A stretch of DNA of 64,000 nt from Endozoicomonas sp. Mp262 (GTDB lineage: Bacteria; Pseudomonadota; Gammaproteobacteria; Pseudomonadales; Endozoicomonadaceae). Position numbers and translations under genes: made by a program. Each line of letters begins with the position of its first letter. Position 1 is the first letter of the stretch. The notes under the pieces were generated by a model. It was not told where the DNA came from. It did no database searches and was given only the letters and a program-made list of their open reading frames with translations. The stretch lies in contig NZ_CP092489.1 of assembly GCF_025643335.1 (NCBI RefSeq), positions 4,474,501 through 4,538,500 on the forward strand. Direction: 5' to 3'. Positions 53,360-62,071 of the stretch are shown in pieces.

Positions 53360-54904
53360 CTAAACACTGCCACCTTTCTCTGGGAATGGTATGACATTGC
53401 TTGTAGCAGCCTTGGTGACTTTCCCGCAATAAGTTGCAGCAAATAACTTCCAGCCATTTTCAAACCAGTGGCTCTGAACTAATGACCGAAGCGTCAATAC
53501 GCCCTGACCACCCGGATTTCGCCAGCGCATACCTGAGCACTTCATCCGCTGGGTAACCAAGGTTTTACAGGCTGCCTCTACCACACCAGAGCCGATCGGA
53601 AGGTTATTCGACAAGTGTTCAGCATAGCGCATACGCTGGCGATTTTTTCTGAAATACTCCAGCTCGGTCTTTAATTTTGAGCGGCGCGGATGCTTTTTAT
53701 GCTGATAAGCCAGGGCTTTAATAATGCGCTCAACCCCATCGAGTTCCTCTTTTAGGACGTGTCGGTAAGTGACAAACTTTTCTTTGGACTTGATGCTGTT
53801 TTCTCCATAAGCCTGGTCAAATGCTTTCTTCAGGTGATCGGCTGCGTGGTAGTAATCAATAACCTCAACACCCGCTGGTAGTTCCTGGGAAAGGTATGAC
53901 CAGTTGTCCTTGGCGCCATCAGCGACTTTGACCAGTGACAGCTGTGGCTTTTGTCGCAACGCTTCTTGCAATAGTGCTGACAAAGACTGCTTGAGTGTGA
54001 GTTTTTTAGTTTCTGGCATTCGTCCTATGCGGACTGTTGATAAACGCTCCCCCTGTTGATCGTAAAACGACAAAGTTCCGCAACTGGCCTCCTTGCAACC
54101 TGTTGGCCCTTGAGTCCGTTTGCCTTCAGAAGCGCTCCTGGCTCGCTTTTCTACTCGTTTGCCATCTTTCATGGGCAGCATAACGCCATCCAGGGAGGCG
54201 GCTACTGTGACCGCATTGGTGGGCACGTTAAGTTTCTCAATAAGCATCTCTTCAAAAGGCTCACGGTGCTGTTCCCACTGAGTATTAAATTGCCTGGGGA
54301 AACGAGCAAGACTGCTTTCTGAGGGAGACATACCTCCCATGAGATCAAGGAGGCTTTTTGCTTCACCGGGAGACATTTGAGCAACAACCCAGGCAGCTTG
54401 CTTTGCAGCCCGAGGCGTCCAGAAGCCTTCCACGATCCCGGCTTTCAACTCCATGGGCACGATACACGGCTCTTTGCCGTTACGGTAAAGTGTTCGCATA
54501 ACCCGGACTGAACCAACCGCTGTCTGGTAGGTTTTATAACTGCGCAACACCTGCTTATAAGTGATCCCGCTGACCTCAATAGCTGGGGTATCAATATCAA
54601 GCTCAGCCAGCGCCTCTGCTAAAAAATCTTGCTGAGCTTGATTAAAGAGAGCATTAACGGTCTGCTCAAACTCTTCAAAGTGCCTGATAGGATTGCCAGA
54701 CTCTCGCAGAGCCTGCAATTGGTGGCCTAACCGTTGAATCGCATCACAAGAAATGGTGGCGGCTTCAGTCCGTAGCTGACATACTTCCATGGGGCGGCCT
54801 CTCACTGGCAAGGTGTTGTGTGCTATCAACATCATACCTGTGATTGGCTGCCTTCTGTTTAAGCATTGAAAAAATAGCTGCCTACTACTTTCCCCGGTTG
54901 GCAA
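53360..54904 (-). CDS. ISKra4-type transposase
   Basis: A 514-residue transposase with the ISKra4 pattern: Asp in TVAASLDGVMLPMKDGKRVE, Asp in SLVKVADGAKDNWSYLSQEL, IDYYHAADHLKKAFDQAYG, and the C-terminal Glu block NLPIGSGVVEAACKTLVTQR followed by MKCSGMRW. The frame may start at 54904 or, more typically for length, at the ATG at 54790 (MEVCQLRTEA). It lies upstream of the polysaccharide genes. Terminal repeats not resolved. Confidence 0.85.
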   Translation of the reverse strand: MPTGESSRQLFFQCLNRRQPITGMMLIAHNTLPVRGRPMEVCQLRTEAATISCDAIQRLGHQLQALRESGNPIRHFEEFEQTVNALFNQAQQDFLAEALAELDIDTPAIEVSGITYKQVLRSYKTYQTAVGSVRVMRTLYRNGKEPCIVPMELKAGIVEGFWTPRAAKQAAWVVAQMSPGEAKSLLDLMGGMSPSESSLARFPRQFNTQWEQHREPFEEMLIEKLNVPTNAVTVAASLDGVMLPMKDGKRVEKRARSASEGKRTQGPTGCKEASCGTLSFYDQQGERLSTVRIGRMPETKKLTLKQSLSALLQEALRQKPQLSLVKVADGAKDNWSYLSQELPAGVEVIDYYHAADHLKKAFDQAYGENSIKSKEKFVTYRHVLKEELDGVERIIKALAYQHKKHPRRSKLKTELEYFRKNRQRMRYAEHLSNNLPIGSGVVEAACKTLVTQRMKCSGMRWRNPGGQGVLTLRSLVQSHWFENGWKLFAATYCGKVTKAATSNVIPFPEKGGSV

Positions 54905-54983
54905 GCTGAAGAAGCTCGGTCAATTTGAGACTTTCACCCACAAAAATCCAGTGAAATGTTAGTCTATATCCCCTTAAAAATCA

Positions 54984-55003
54984 GGGTCAGGTCTTTCATT
55001 GTG
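54984..55003. repeat. RAYT-4-type end repeat
   Basis: GGGTCAGGTCTTTCATTGTG, followed by CATTG. It is the inverted form of the subtype found twice at 41787 and 41815. It lies 60 bp upstream of the RAYT 4 start. Confidence 0.75.
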
Positions 55004-55062
55004 CATTGTTAATTTTATGGTCTACCTTTTCAACTCCATCAATAAAAATGAAGTGTTTAAAA

Positions 55063-55896
55063 ATGAGCAGACCCCTACGAATTCAGTACGCTGGTGCGTT
55101 ATATCATGTCACATCCCGTGGTAATGAGCGCAAGGCTATTTACCGTGAAGATGCAGATTTCTGTTTGTTTCTCGATACTCTTGCAGACGTGTGTGAACAG
55201 TTTAACTGGGTCATTCACTCATTCTGCCTGATGACTAACCATTACCATCTGGTAGTAGAAACACCGGATGCGAATCTTTCCCAGGGGATGCGACAGCTTA
55301 ATGGCGTGTACACAGTCAGGTTTAACCGGAAGTACGGCAGGGTCGGTCATCTTTTTCAGGGTCGCTATAAGGCCATTCTTGTGGATAAAGAGGCTTACCT
55401 TATGGAGTTGAGCCGGTATGTAGTGTTAAACCCGGTTAGAGCCAAAATGGTCAAGTCGCCTGATGGATGGCCGTGGAGTAGTTACTGCTATACCTCTGGG
55501 CTGTTAGATTCACCACAATGGCTGGCAACAGATGCCACGCTTCGCTATTTTGGTAGCGACCGTGATGAAGCCATTGTCAAATTTACCCGGTTTGTTGCCG
55601 AGGGGGTTGGCGTTAATATTTGGGAACATCTTAAACAGCAGATCTATTTGGGCGACGATAATTTCATTAATGATCAGTTGGCCTATAAACCCAAAGGCAA
55701 GAGTGCTCTTTCTGAAGTGCCCCATAAACAGAGGCGAAAAACGGCACCACCACTCAGCTATTTTCTGAAAGAAACCAGTCAGCGTGATGAGGCTATTGTT
55801 TCTGCCTATCAATCCGGCTGTTATAGCCTTACTGAGATTGCTGATTATGTTGGCCTACACTATACAACCATCAGTAGAATCGTTCGAAAGCGCTGA
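55063..55896 (+). CDS. REP-associated tyrosine transposase (RAYT 4)
   Basis: A 277-residue HUH/Y1 transposase; ATG at 55063 (MSRPLRIQYAGALYHVTSRG). HUH motif MTNHYHLVVE, C-terminal helix-turn-helix SLTEIADYVGLHYTTISRIV. It is the most divergent of the four copies and the only one on the plus strand. Its associated end repeat is a distinct subtype (54984), as expected if each RAYT recognises its own palindromes. Confidence 0.9.
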   Translation: MSRPLRIQYAGALYHVTSRGNERKAIYREDADFCLFLDTLADVCEQFNWVIHSFCLMTNHYHLVVETPDANLSQGMRQLNGVYTVRFNRKYGRVGHLFQGRYKAILVDKEAYLMELSRYVVLNPVRAKMVKSPDGWPWSSYCYTSGLLDSPQWLATDATLRYFGSDRDEAIVKFTRFVAEGVGVNIWEHLKQQIYLGDDNFINDQLAYKPKGKSALSEVPHKQRRKTAPPLSYFLKETSQRDEAIVSAYQSGCYSLTEIADYVGLHYTTISRIVRKR

Positions 55897-55926
55897 AAAT
55901 GAAAAAACGGAGCTAATGCAATCAGC

Positions 55927-56277
55927 TCAAGATAGAACTTTATCTACAATAGACTGTATTTCACCAGTAGAAATATCAGCCTGCTCAGTCTTGCTGTAGA
56001 GGGTGATGAGTATAGTTTCTTGCCTGGTTTTTAGATAATAGATAACACGATAGCCACCTCTTTTGCCCCGGTTAGCATCACTGTTTTTTAATCGCACTTT
56101 GTATAGAATTGCACCCGATATTTGCAGGCGGTCACCCGGCGTTTTTCCATCAACCAGCTCGTCCAGTAAGGGCTGAATATCTGCACGTAAACTGCGGTAT
56201 TTTTTTGATAGCCTGGCCAGTGATCGTTTAAATTCCGGAGTAAAAAACAGGTTATTCAATGGTCTAGCCCTTTCCAC
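55927..56277 (-). CDS. RelE/ParE-superfamily toxin
   Basis: A 116-residue RelE-like protein: FFTPEFKRSLARLSKKYRSL, YKVRLKNSDANRGKRGGYRV and IYYLKTRQETILITLYSKTE. The N-terminus overlaps the upstream small gene by 22 bp. Probably an mRNA-cleaving or gyrase-binding toxin (family knowledge). Intact by inspection. Confidence 0.88.
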   Translation of the reverse strand: MERARPLNNLFFTPEFKRSLARLSKKYRSLRADIQPLLDELVDGKTPGDRLQISGAILYKVRLKNSDANRGKRGGYRVIYYLKTRQETILITLYSKTEQADISTGEIQSIVDKVLS

Positions 56278-56471
56278 AGGTCTTCTACCGGCTTATAGTG
56301 GCCTTCAAGCGCTTCTTCCCATCCTTTTTTAAAGGAGTCTTCAGCACTACCTAGTGACACGCTTTCTCGGAAAGTATGCACTATAGTAAGTAATGCTGGG
56401 AGGTACTCCCCTGGAATTTTACTGATTTCTTCTTCTAGCAGTTGGTGCACTTTCGCATCATTTTTTTCCAC
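56256..56471 (-). CDS. Antitoxin of the RelE-type pair
   Basis: A 71-residue acidic protein (KVHQLLEEEISKIPGEYLPA, AEDSFKKGWEEALEGHYKPV) located directly upstream of and overlapping the RelE-like gene. No DNA-binding motif is obvious. The assignment rests on overlap and size. Confidence 0.72.
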   Translation of the reverse strand: MEKNDAKVHQLLEEEISKIPGEYLPALLTIVHTFRESVSLGSAEDSFKKGWEEALEGHYKPVEDLWKGLDH

Positions 56472-56561
56472 GACCTAACCCTTATAAAAATTCCTGTTAA
56501 CCCAAGTCAAGAGCTTAGCTTCAAGGGGAAATAGGTGTCAACAAAGTCAGAAAACGAGGTG

Positions 56562-56784
56562 AAAACGGGTCAGGTCTTGGTACTTGAACCCCACCCCACA
56601 TTCTACAGAGCGACACGAAAAAACTCAGTGCCTCTGTGTCTCCGTGGCAAAAAAATCACCGCCCAATAGCAGAATAAACAAACCCTTTCCGCTTCATCAT
56701 TGCCGGATCAAAAAGATTTCTACCATCAAACAGCACAGCCTCATTCAATAATTCAGCCATCAGCTCAAAATCAGGAGCCCAAAA
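56562..56784. repeat. Duplicated ugd 3' end (repeat B, left copy)
   Basis: 223 bp that match 57840-58062 with about four mismatches and no gaps. It contains a RAYT-like end (CAGGTCTTGGTACTTGAACC), half of a CACAAAG palindrome, and the last 43 codons of ugd on the minus strand (stop at 56658-56656). It is cut at 56784 and has no gene body. The MNT/HEPN pair lies between the two copies. Confidence 0.9.
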
Positions 56785-56891
56785 ACCGGGGTCAGGTCTT
56801 GATTCTTTACACCGCCCCGCCTTTAACCCACATTCTACAGGACACTACCCAAAAATCCTTGTGCCCTTTGTGTGTGCTGTGGTTCAAAAAA

Positions 56892-57227
56892 TCAACAACG
56901 ATAAAAAGTAACACCCACACGCCGAACATGGTCAATTAATGCCGGGTTTTCAAGGGACGCCCTATCTGATAAATCAATCGTGTAGGGCAGCATCAGCTCA
57001 TCCAATGCTTCATCAATACAATTAACGGTGGTTAAGCCCAGGGGCTGCTGGTCAACGCCGACCAGTGTCAGATCTATGTCTGAGCCATGGCGATAGTTAC
57101 CCATAGCGCGGGAACCATAGAGAATCACTTGGGAAATAACAGGGAACTGCCTGAAAACATTGCGTATTTTTTCGATGTCATCGGGTTTCAGTCCCCACGG
57201 CTGGTTTGGTTGACTTTCCATCGTCAT
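56892..57227 (-). CDS. MNT-type nucleotidyltransferase (antitoxin of HEPN/MNT pair)
   Basis: A 111-residue minimal nucleotidyltransferase: VILYGSRAMGNYRHGSDIDL is the GS-x-DxD active site, with a third acidic residue in YTIDLSDRA. In HEPN/MNT modules the MNT protein AMPylates or otherwise neutralises the HEPN toxin. The HEPN partner ends three bases upstream. Intact. Confidence 0.88.
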   Translation of the reverse strand: MTMESQPNQPWGLKPDDIEKIRNVFRQFPVISQVILYGSRAMGNYRHGSDIDLTLVGVDQQPLGLTTVNCIDEALDELMLPYTIDLSDRASLENPALIDHVRRVGVTFYRC

Positions 57228-57230
57228 GCA

Positions 57231-57659
57231 TTACTCCTCACCGTTAGCCAGGCGTTTTGTTAGCGTTTTTTCCAATGCCACATAAGCTGGGTAATACTGA
57301 GAGAGTATTTTCTGGCCAATTTCCCTGGCAACTTCCTCACGGTAAGTGTGGGAGGTCAGGTTACGGCTTTTGATCATATCCATCCAGGTATCACCCTCAG
57401 TTATCAACTCAGTTTTAAAAGCGGCACGGGTCGCGTCCCGTGAGCCAATGATCTGGTTGATGCCTTGATAGGTCAGAAAATCTTTCAGGGTATTCCAGGC
57501 GAGTTCATGGGTAAATTCAAACCCCTGAATCACGCCCTGCCGCTCAAGATCAGTCAATGTTCGCTGCTGTGCAAGTTCAACGGCACTTTTCAGGCTGGCA
57601 AGGGCTTTTCTGAAATTTTCAAATCGCTGCACCCAACGAACATCTTGCTGTTCTGTCAT
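57231..57659 (-). CDS. HEPN-type protein (HI0074-like, toxin of HEPN/MNT pair)
   Basis: 142 residues from the ATG at 57659; the longer frame to 57806 lacks family similarity. A nucleotidyltransferase-substrate-binding-type HEPN protein: FENFRKALASLKSAVELAQQ, GFEFTHELAWNTLKDFLTYQ, and the RNase motif R-x4-H in MIKSRNLTSHTYREEVA. It precedes the MNT gene by three bases. Intact. Confidence 0.88.
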   Translation of the reverse strand: MTEQQDVRWVQRFENFRKALASLKSAVELAQQRTLTDLERQGVIQGFEFTHELAWNTLKDFLTYQGINQIIGSRDATRAAFKTELITEGDTWMDMIKSRNLTSHTYREEVAREIGQKILSQYYPAYVALEKTLTKRLANGEE

Positions 57660-57839
57660 TATTGGCCCCAACTTTTGCCTGTGTTCTGTTTTATACGCGA
57701 AAATACGTTTGACTAACGCCAGCCTAACTATAGGTTGATTAACTGTCAAAAAAACCGAAAAGAAGGCCGGGGTCATGTCTTTATTCTTGACCACTAACCC
57801 CATCACATAAAACCAGTAAAACCAGGGTCAGTTCTTGTG

Positions 57840-58062
57840 GAAACGGGGCAGGTCTTGGTACTTGAACCCCACCCCATATTCTACAGAGCGACACGAAAAA
57901 ACTCCGTGCCTCTGTGTCTCCGTGGCAAAAAAATCACCGCCCAATCGCAGAATAAACAAACCCTTTCCGCTTCATCATTGCCGGATCAAAAAGATTTCTA
58001 CCATCAAACAGCACAGCCTCATTCAATAATTCAGCCATCAGCTCAAAATCAGGAGCCCAAAA
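57840..58062. repeat. ugd 3' end, native copy (repeat B, right copy)
   Basis: The native counterpart of 56562-56784, continuous with the ugd body on its right. The 1055 bp between the copies (56785-57839) begin with CCGGGGTCAGGTCTTGATTC and end with CCAGGGTCAGTTCTTGTG, both RAYT-end-like and in the same orientation, and contain only the MNT/HEPN pair. Confidence 0.9.
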
Positions 58063-59253
58063 CTGCTTCCACTCAGTACAAATCACCAGTGCATCTGCAC
58101 CCTTTAGCGCGGCCTGGCGAGTACCACAAAGCTGAAGGTCATCACGAACGCCATAAATACGCTGTGCTTCTTCCATGGCTTCCGGATCGTAAGCCTGAAC
58201 TTTTGCACCACGTTCCCAAAGCGCTTCCATCAATACACGGCTTGGGGCATCACGCATATCATCGGTGTTAGGTTTGAAGGAAAGTCCCCAGATGGCAAAT
58301 GTTTTGCCAGCCAAGTCGCCTTTATAGTGACCACTGATTTTGTTAAACAGCACTTCTTTTTGTTTAGCATTACGATTTTCAACCGCACGTAACATCAGCG
58401 GTTCAAAATCAATTTCTTCCGCAGTGCGCTTCAATGCCTGAACATCTTTCGGAAAGCATGAGCCACCATAACCACAGCCTGGGTAGATAAAGTGGTAACC
58501 AATACGGGGGTCAGAGCCAATACCCTGGCGCACCATTTCAATATCAGCACCCAGTTTTTCGGCCAGGCCAGCCATTTCGTTCATGAAACTGATTTTAGTG
58601 GCCAGCATGCAGTTAGCCGCATACTTGGTCAGCTCTGCACTTTTAACGTCCATAAAGATCATACGATCATGGTTACGGTTAAAGGGTGCATAGAGTTCAC
58701 GCATGGTATCAATCACATCGTCGCTGTCGGTTCCAACAACAATACGATCAGGTTTCATGCAGTCATTAACGGCTGCACCTTCCTTCAGGAATTCAGGGTT
58801 AGAACAGATATGGAAGGGATGATCTACACCACGGGAAGCCAGTACTTCAGCCACTTTGGCTTTTACTTTATCGCCTGTACCGACGGGGACTGTGGACTTG
58901 TCCACGATGATCTTGTGGTCGTTCATATGGGTAGCGATGGTCTCTGCTACAGCCAATACATATTGGAGATCCGCAGAACCATCTTCATCCGGTGGTGTAC
59001 CTACGGCGATAAACTGGATTTTGCCATGCTCAACACCTTCCTGAGCGTTGGTGGTGAAATGCAGACGACCAGCTTCATAATTTTCCTTAACCAGAGGTTC
59101 CAGACCCGGCTCATAGATGGGGATGATGCCTTTTTTCAGGTTATCCACTTTGCTTTGGTCGATATCGACACAAACAACATCATGGCCCACTTCGGCCAGT
59201 ACCGCAGCCTGAACCAGACCTACCTAGCCAATACCAAAAACAGTGACTTTCAT
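57934..59253 (-). pseudogene. ugd: UDP-glucose 6-dehydrogenase with an amber codon in the NAD motif
   Basis: Oxidises UDP-glucose to UDP-glucuronate. From the ATG at 59253 the frame reads [32 protein letters not shown] and then the full enzyme to 57934: [38 protein letters not shown], and the catalytic Cys in [20 protein letters not shown]. The TAG (59226-59224) replaces the Tyr codon of the GxGYVGL motif. Translation could restart at Met22, but that product lacks the glycine-rich NAD loop. The duplicated 5' end at 60378-60563 still has TAC at this position. Confidence 0.88.
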
Positions 59254-59369
59254 TATTACTCCTTTTTATTAACCACAGAGATCACAAAGATCACAGAGAA
59301 AAGCTTTTTTATTTAAAAGAAAGAAAACTTTGTGCTCTTTGTGTGCTTTGTGGTTCAAAAAATTAAACG
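59185..59369. repeat. ugd 5' end with palindrome h (repeat C, native copy)
   Basis: About 185 bp carrying the first 23 codons of ugd (minus strand), a leader ending in AATAATAAA, and the palindrome AACCACAGAGATCACAAAG...CTTTGTGGTT (59271-59354). It matches 60378-60563 with scattered substitutions and one 1-bp indel. The UPF0175/DUF3368 pair lies between the copies. Confidence 0.88.
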
Positions 59370-59485
59370 GTTTGATCTATAAGGAACTAAGAAATGATGA
59401 AGAAATGCCGGGGTTATTCCCCAGCTAGCGCTAATGTCTGGTCTATCAGCGCTTTGGAGTAGCGATAACCATGGGACTGTAACTG

Positions 59486-59968
59486 TTAAAATGCCGGTTT
59501 AAGCTCAGTGAGCAACCCTGTTTGTTTTGCCTGAATTAGTAGGGCCAGACTGCCGGTAATAGCGATATTCATTTGTCGTGCTGTGGCCCGACCCAGTTTT
59601 TCGTCAATCAAGAGCCAGGCATTCATTTTTTTTGCCAGATAGATCGCTTGAGACTCCCCAGGGTCAAGGCAAAGGTTGAGCCGCTGAATAACATCATCAC
59701 TGGGTTGGTCTGGCTTAACCTGAATAAGCCCTTCATCTATTGCGGCAGCAATAGCATGGCTGCCGGGTGCATTGGTTTTTATCAGGCATTCTTTTCTCAC
59801 TGTTTCAGGTATCCAGACCGCTTTTGCAAGGGTGGGTAACACCGCAAACACATCAAGAATACCCAGCGCGATCAAAGGGCTGCTATCCGAATAACCAGTG
59901 GTTTTAAGGTTTTTTGCTTCTGGGGCACGGGGTGTCTCCTGTGAGTTAGCCCAGTATATCCAGATCAC
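59486..59968 (-). CDS. DUF3368 PIN-like toxin
   Basis: A 160-residue protein of the DUF3368/PIN group: GYSDSSPLIALGILDVFAVL, LCLDPGESQAIYLAKKMNAW and LLIDEKLGRATARQMNIAIT carry the acidic metal-binding residues. The true start is unclear because the first 26 residues of the open frame are atypical. It overlaps the UPF0175-type antitoxin gene by 23 bp, the usual arrangement. Confidence 0.85.
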   Translation of the reverse strand: MIWIYWANSQETPRAPEAKNLKTTGYSDSSPLIALGILDVFAVLPTLAKAVWIPETVRKECLIKTNAPGSHAIAAAIDEGLIQVKPDQPSDDVIQRLNLCLDPGESQAIYLAKKMNAWLLIDEKLGRATARQMNIAITGSLALLIQAKQTGLLTELKPAF

Positions 59969-60269
59969 TGTCTAATTCATCAGGCGAGTAATCAACGGCC
60001 TCAATCCCCATTAACCCAATGATTTGTATAAATTCAGCCAATGGTTTGTTGGCTATGCGTGCTGCTTTTGCCAATGTGATGGCCTGATTCTTGTAAAGTT
60101 GCACAGCGAGATTGACAGCAACCCCTTGCTCTAGTAGCTCTTGCGTGAAAGGTACGCCAACCATCAGCGGTGTGTCGCGCTTGGTGATGACCGCCAGCTG
60201 ACCTGCTTCAGCGGTGCGGCTGAAATCACCGCTGCGCTCACGAAGGTCTCTTATGCCAAACATTTCCAT
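59946..60269 (-). CDS. Phd-like/UPF0175 antitoxin
   Basis: A 107-residue protein. The N-terminal part (FGIRDLRERSGDFSRTAEAG, QLAVITKRDTPLMVGVPFT) looks like a Phd-type DNA-binding fold, and the C-terminal part (NQAITLAKAARIANKPLAEF) matches UPF0175. It is the antitoxin partner of the DUF3368 gene. GGAAATGTTTGGC gives an ATG at 60269 or 60263. Confidence 0.85.
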   Translation of the reverse strand: MEMFGIRDLRERSGDFSRTAEAGQLAVITKRDTPLMVGVPFTQELLEQGVAVNLAVQLYKNQAITLAKAARIANKPLAEFIQIIGLMGIEAVDYSPDELDSDLDILG

Positions 60270-60377
60270 CGCTATTATTTCAACCCGTTTTGCTATGCTG
60301 TGTACACATAAGATAGCGCATAATTAAACGGTTTTTAAGAAAACCAGGGTCTTGTGCATCTAAACCCAATACCAATA

Positions 60378-60563
60378 GCCTACTTCTGCCAGTACAGCAG
60401 CCTGAACCAGACCAACGTAGCCAATACCAAAAACGGTGACTTTAATTATTACTCCTTTTTATTAACCACAGAGATCACAAAGATCACAGAGAAAAGCTTT
60501 TTTATTTAAAAGCAAAGAAAACTTTGTGCCCTTTGTGTGCTTTGTGGTTCAAAAAATTAAACG
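60378..60563. repeat. Duplicated ugd 5' end with palindrome i (repeat C, extra copy)
   Basis: Minus strand reads ATT AAA GTC ACC ... (I)[20 protein letters not shown] and then leaves ugd at about 60378. The start codon is ATT instead of ATG, so the fragment is silent, but its Tyr codon (TAC) is intact, unlike the native copy. The palindrome (60463-60549) matches that at 59271-59354. Confidence 0.88.
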
Positions 60564-60588
60564 ATGTGCAAGCAGCCCATCATATGAT

Positions 60589-60796
60589 TTACAGACTTTC
60601 TTGAACCTGCTCAATATAACGATGAACACCAGAGATGAACTGTTGAAAACTGACTGATGTATTACGCTCAAGAGAAAGATGAGGCGCTATTGAGCGGGTT
60701 CCAGCCATTTTCCGATAGCCTGATACCAGCTTCTTGATTTCTTCCCAATACAATTTTTGCAGAGGACTCTTCGAGTAAGAACACCAGTTGTGTCAT
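60589..60796 (-). pseudogene. DUF4276 gene with an internal deletion
   Basis: The ATG at 60796 overlaps the ATPase stop (ATGA). The first codons read MTQLVFLLEESSAK, the N-terminus of DUF4276. A second frame then gives KKLVSGYRKMAGTRSIAPHL and SLERNTSVSFQQFISGVHRY ending at TAA 60591-60589, the C-terminus of the same family. About two thirds of the protein is missing and the frames no longer match. DUF4276 (TOPRIM-like) genes often follow AAA ATPase genes of this type. Confidence 0.75.
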
Positions 60797-61980
60797 CGGG
60801 GGTCGACTCCCTCAAACAGTCCCTGTTTCCAGAGGGCTCCAGGGAGATCACCCCCTTTGATCAGGCTTGCCAGTAAGGTATTGTCTGCTGCCCGCTCTAT
60901 GGTTGTGACACCGTCTTTTTTTCTGAGCCAGAAAATTTCATCCAGGTGAATACTGTTGAGCATATCGGGTGAATGGCTGGAAACCATGACTTGCCCGCCG
61001 CTCTCAGCGTAGCCCCGGAATTCTTCGGCCAGCTCTGGCATCAGGCTGGGGTAGAGCTGATTTTCAGGTTCTTCGACACACAATAGCGGGTGTGGCGATG
61101 GGTCATGCAGCAGCAGCAGGTAGGCGAACATTTTGATGGTGCCATCGGAAACATAGCGTGCGATAAAGGGGTCTTTAAAGCTGCCATCCTGAAATTTCAG
61201 GACAATCCGGCCATCATCGGTTTCTACGGCTTTAACATCTTTGACCCCTGGTACTCGCTGTTTCATTTTTTCCAGTACTTGGGCAAAAATATCCGGGTGT
61301 TGTTCATATAAGTACTGGGCGACCAGTGCAGTGTTATCGCCTCGTGAGGAAAGGTGCTCTGCATAGCCGGCATCCATGGAGGGACGGGCTTCATTGATAT
61401 GAAAGTCAGAGACATGCCAATTCTCGATTAATTGCCGGAAACCATTGGCGGCCTTAAAGCGCTGAAACTGGCCAAGCCCTTTAACGGCCAGAATATCCGG
61501 GCTATCAAGCGTTTGTTCTTCCCGGTCTAGTTCAGAATCTTTTTTATTGAAATCCTCCTCATTCAGAATGGCGTAGCCTGAACCGTTTCTGAAATCAAGA
61601 AAATGGTAAGGTGAGCCATAACTGCCACGTTTATAGCGGAGGACTTCCCGGGTGATGACCGGGCGATTATTTTTCAGGCAAATTTCCAGAAGGTAGGTCA
61701 CCAGCCGTTCAACACCGCTGATCTCCATGCGGAACTGCAGGGAAAATTTAATGGGTTGATCCGTATGGCCACGGGTGACGACTTCCTTAAAGCCCCCGCG
61801 TTTTTGTAGTGCCTGGCGAACATTGCCGGTGAGTGCATCCTTGAGAAAACCAAAGAAATCAAATAGCGTACTCTTACCACTGCCATTAGCACCTACAAAC
61901 ACACACAGCCCCGGCATATGTTTAAGCTGCACATGTTGAAATACCCGATAATTTTTAATGGTCAGGGACTCAATTTTCAC
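60793..61980 (-). CDS. AAA ATPase (SMC/RecF-like, AAA_21 type)
   Basis: A 395-residue ATPase. Walker A in FVGANGSGKSTLFDFFGFL; signature-like YVSDGTIKMFAYLLLLHD; Walker B in LLCVEEPENQLYPSLMPELA; switch His in QVMVSSHSPDMLNSIHLDEI. The N-terminus MKIESLTIKNYRVFQHVQL is typical of the OLD/RecF-like group. Such ATPases paired with a TOPRIM or DUF4276 nuclease are candidate phage-defence systems. Its partner is deleted here, so the gene is probably an orphan. Confidence 0.85.
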   Translation of the reverse strand: MKIESLTIKNYRVFQHVQLKHMPGLCVFVGANGSGKSTLFDFFGFLKDALTGNVRQALQKRGGFKEVVTRGHTDQPIKFSLQFRMEISGVERLVTYLLEICLKNNRPVITREVLRYKRGSYGSPYHFLDFRNGSGYAILNEEDFNKKDSELDREEQTLDSPDILAVKGLGQFQRFKAANGFRQLIENWHVSDFHINEARPSMDAGYAEHLSSRGDNTALVAQYLYEQHPDIFAQVLEKMKQRVPGVKDVKAVETDDGRIVLKFQDGSFKDPFIARYVSDGTIKMFAYLLLLHDPSPHPLLCVEEPENQLYPSLMPELAEEFRGYAESGGQVMVSSHSPDMLNSIHLDEIFWLRKKDGVTTIERAADNTLLASLIKGGDLPGALWKQGLFEGVDPR

Positions 61981-62071
61981 AAGCAGTGTCCGTCATTTTT
62001 TGTTGGGAGTTTATTGTAGCCAGCATAACATGTATTGCCATGGTTGATTTGGGCCGCTGTGACAATAAAAA

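Noticed and set aside
58492-59316. Plus-strand frame of 274 codons across ugd
   Set aside because: Antisense shadow of ugd that runs into palindromic repeat DNA.
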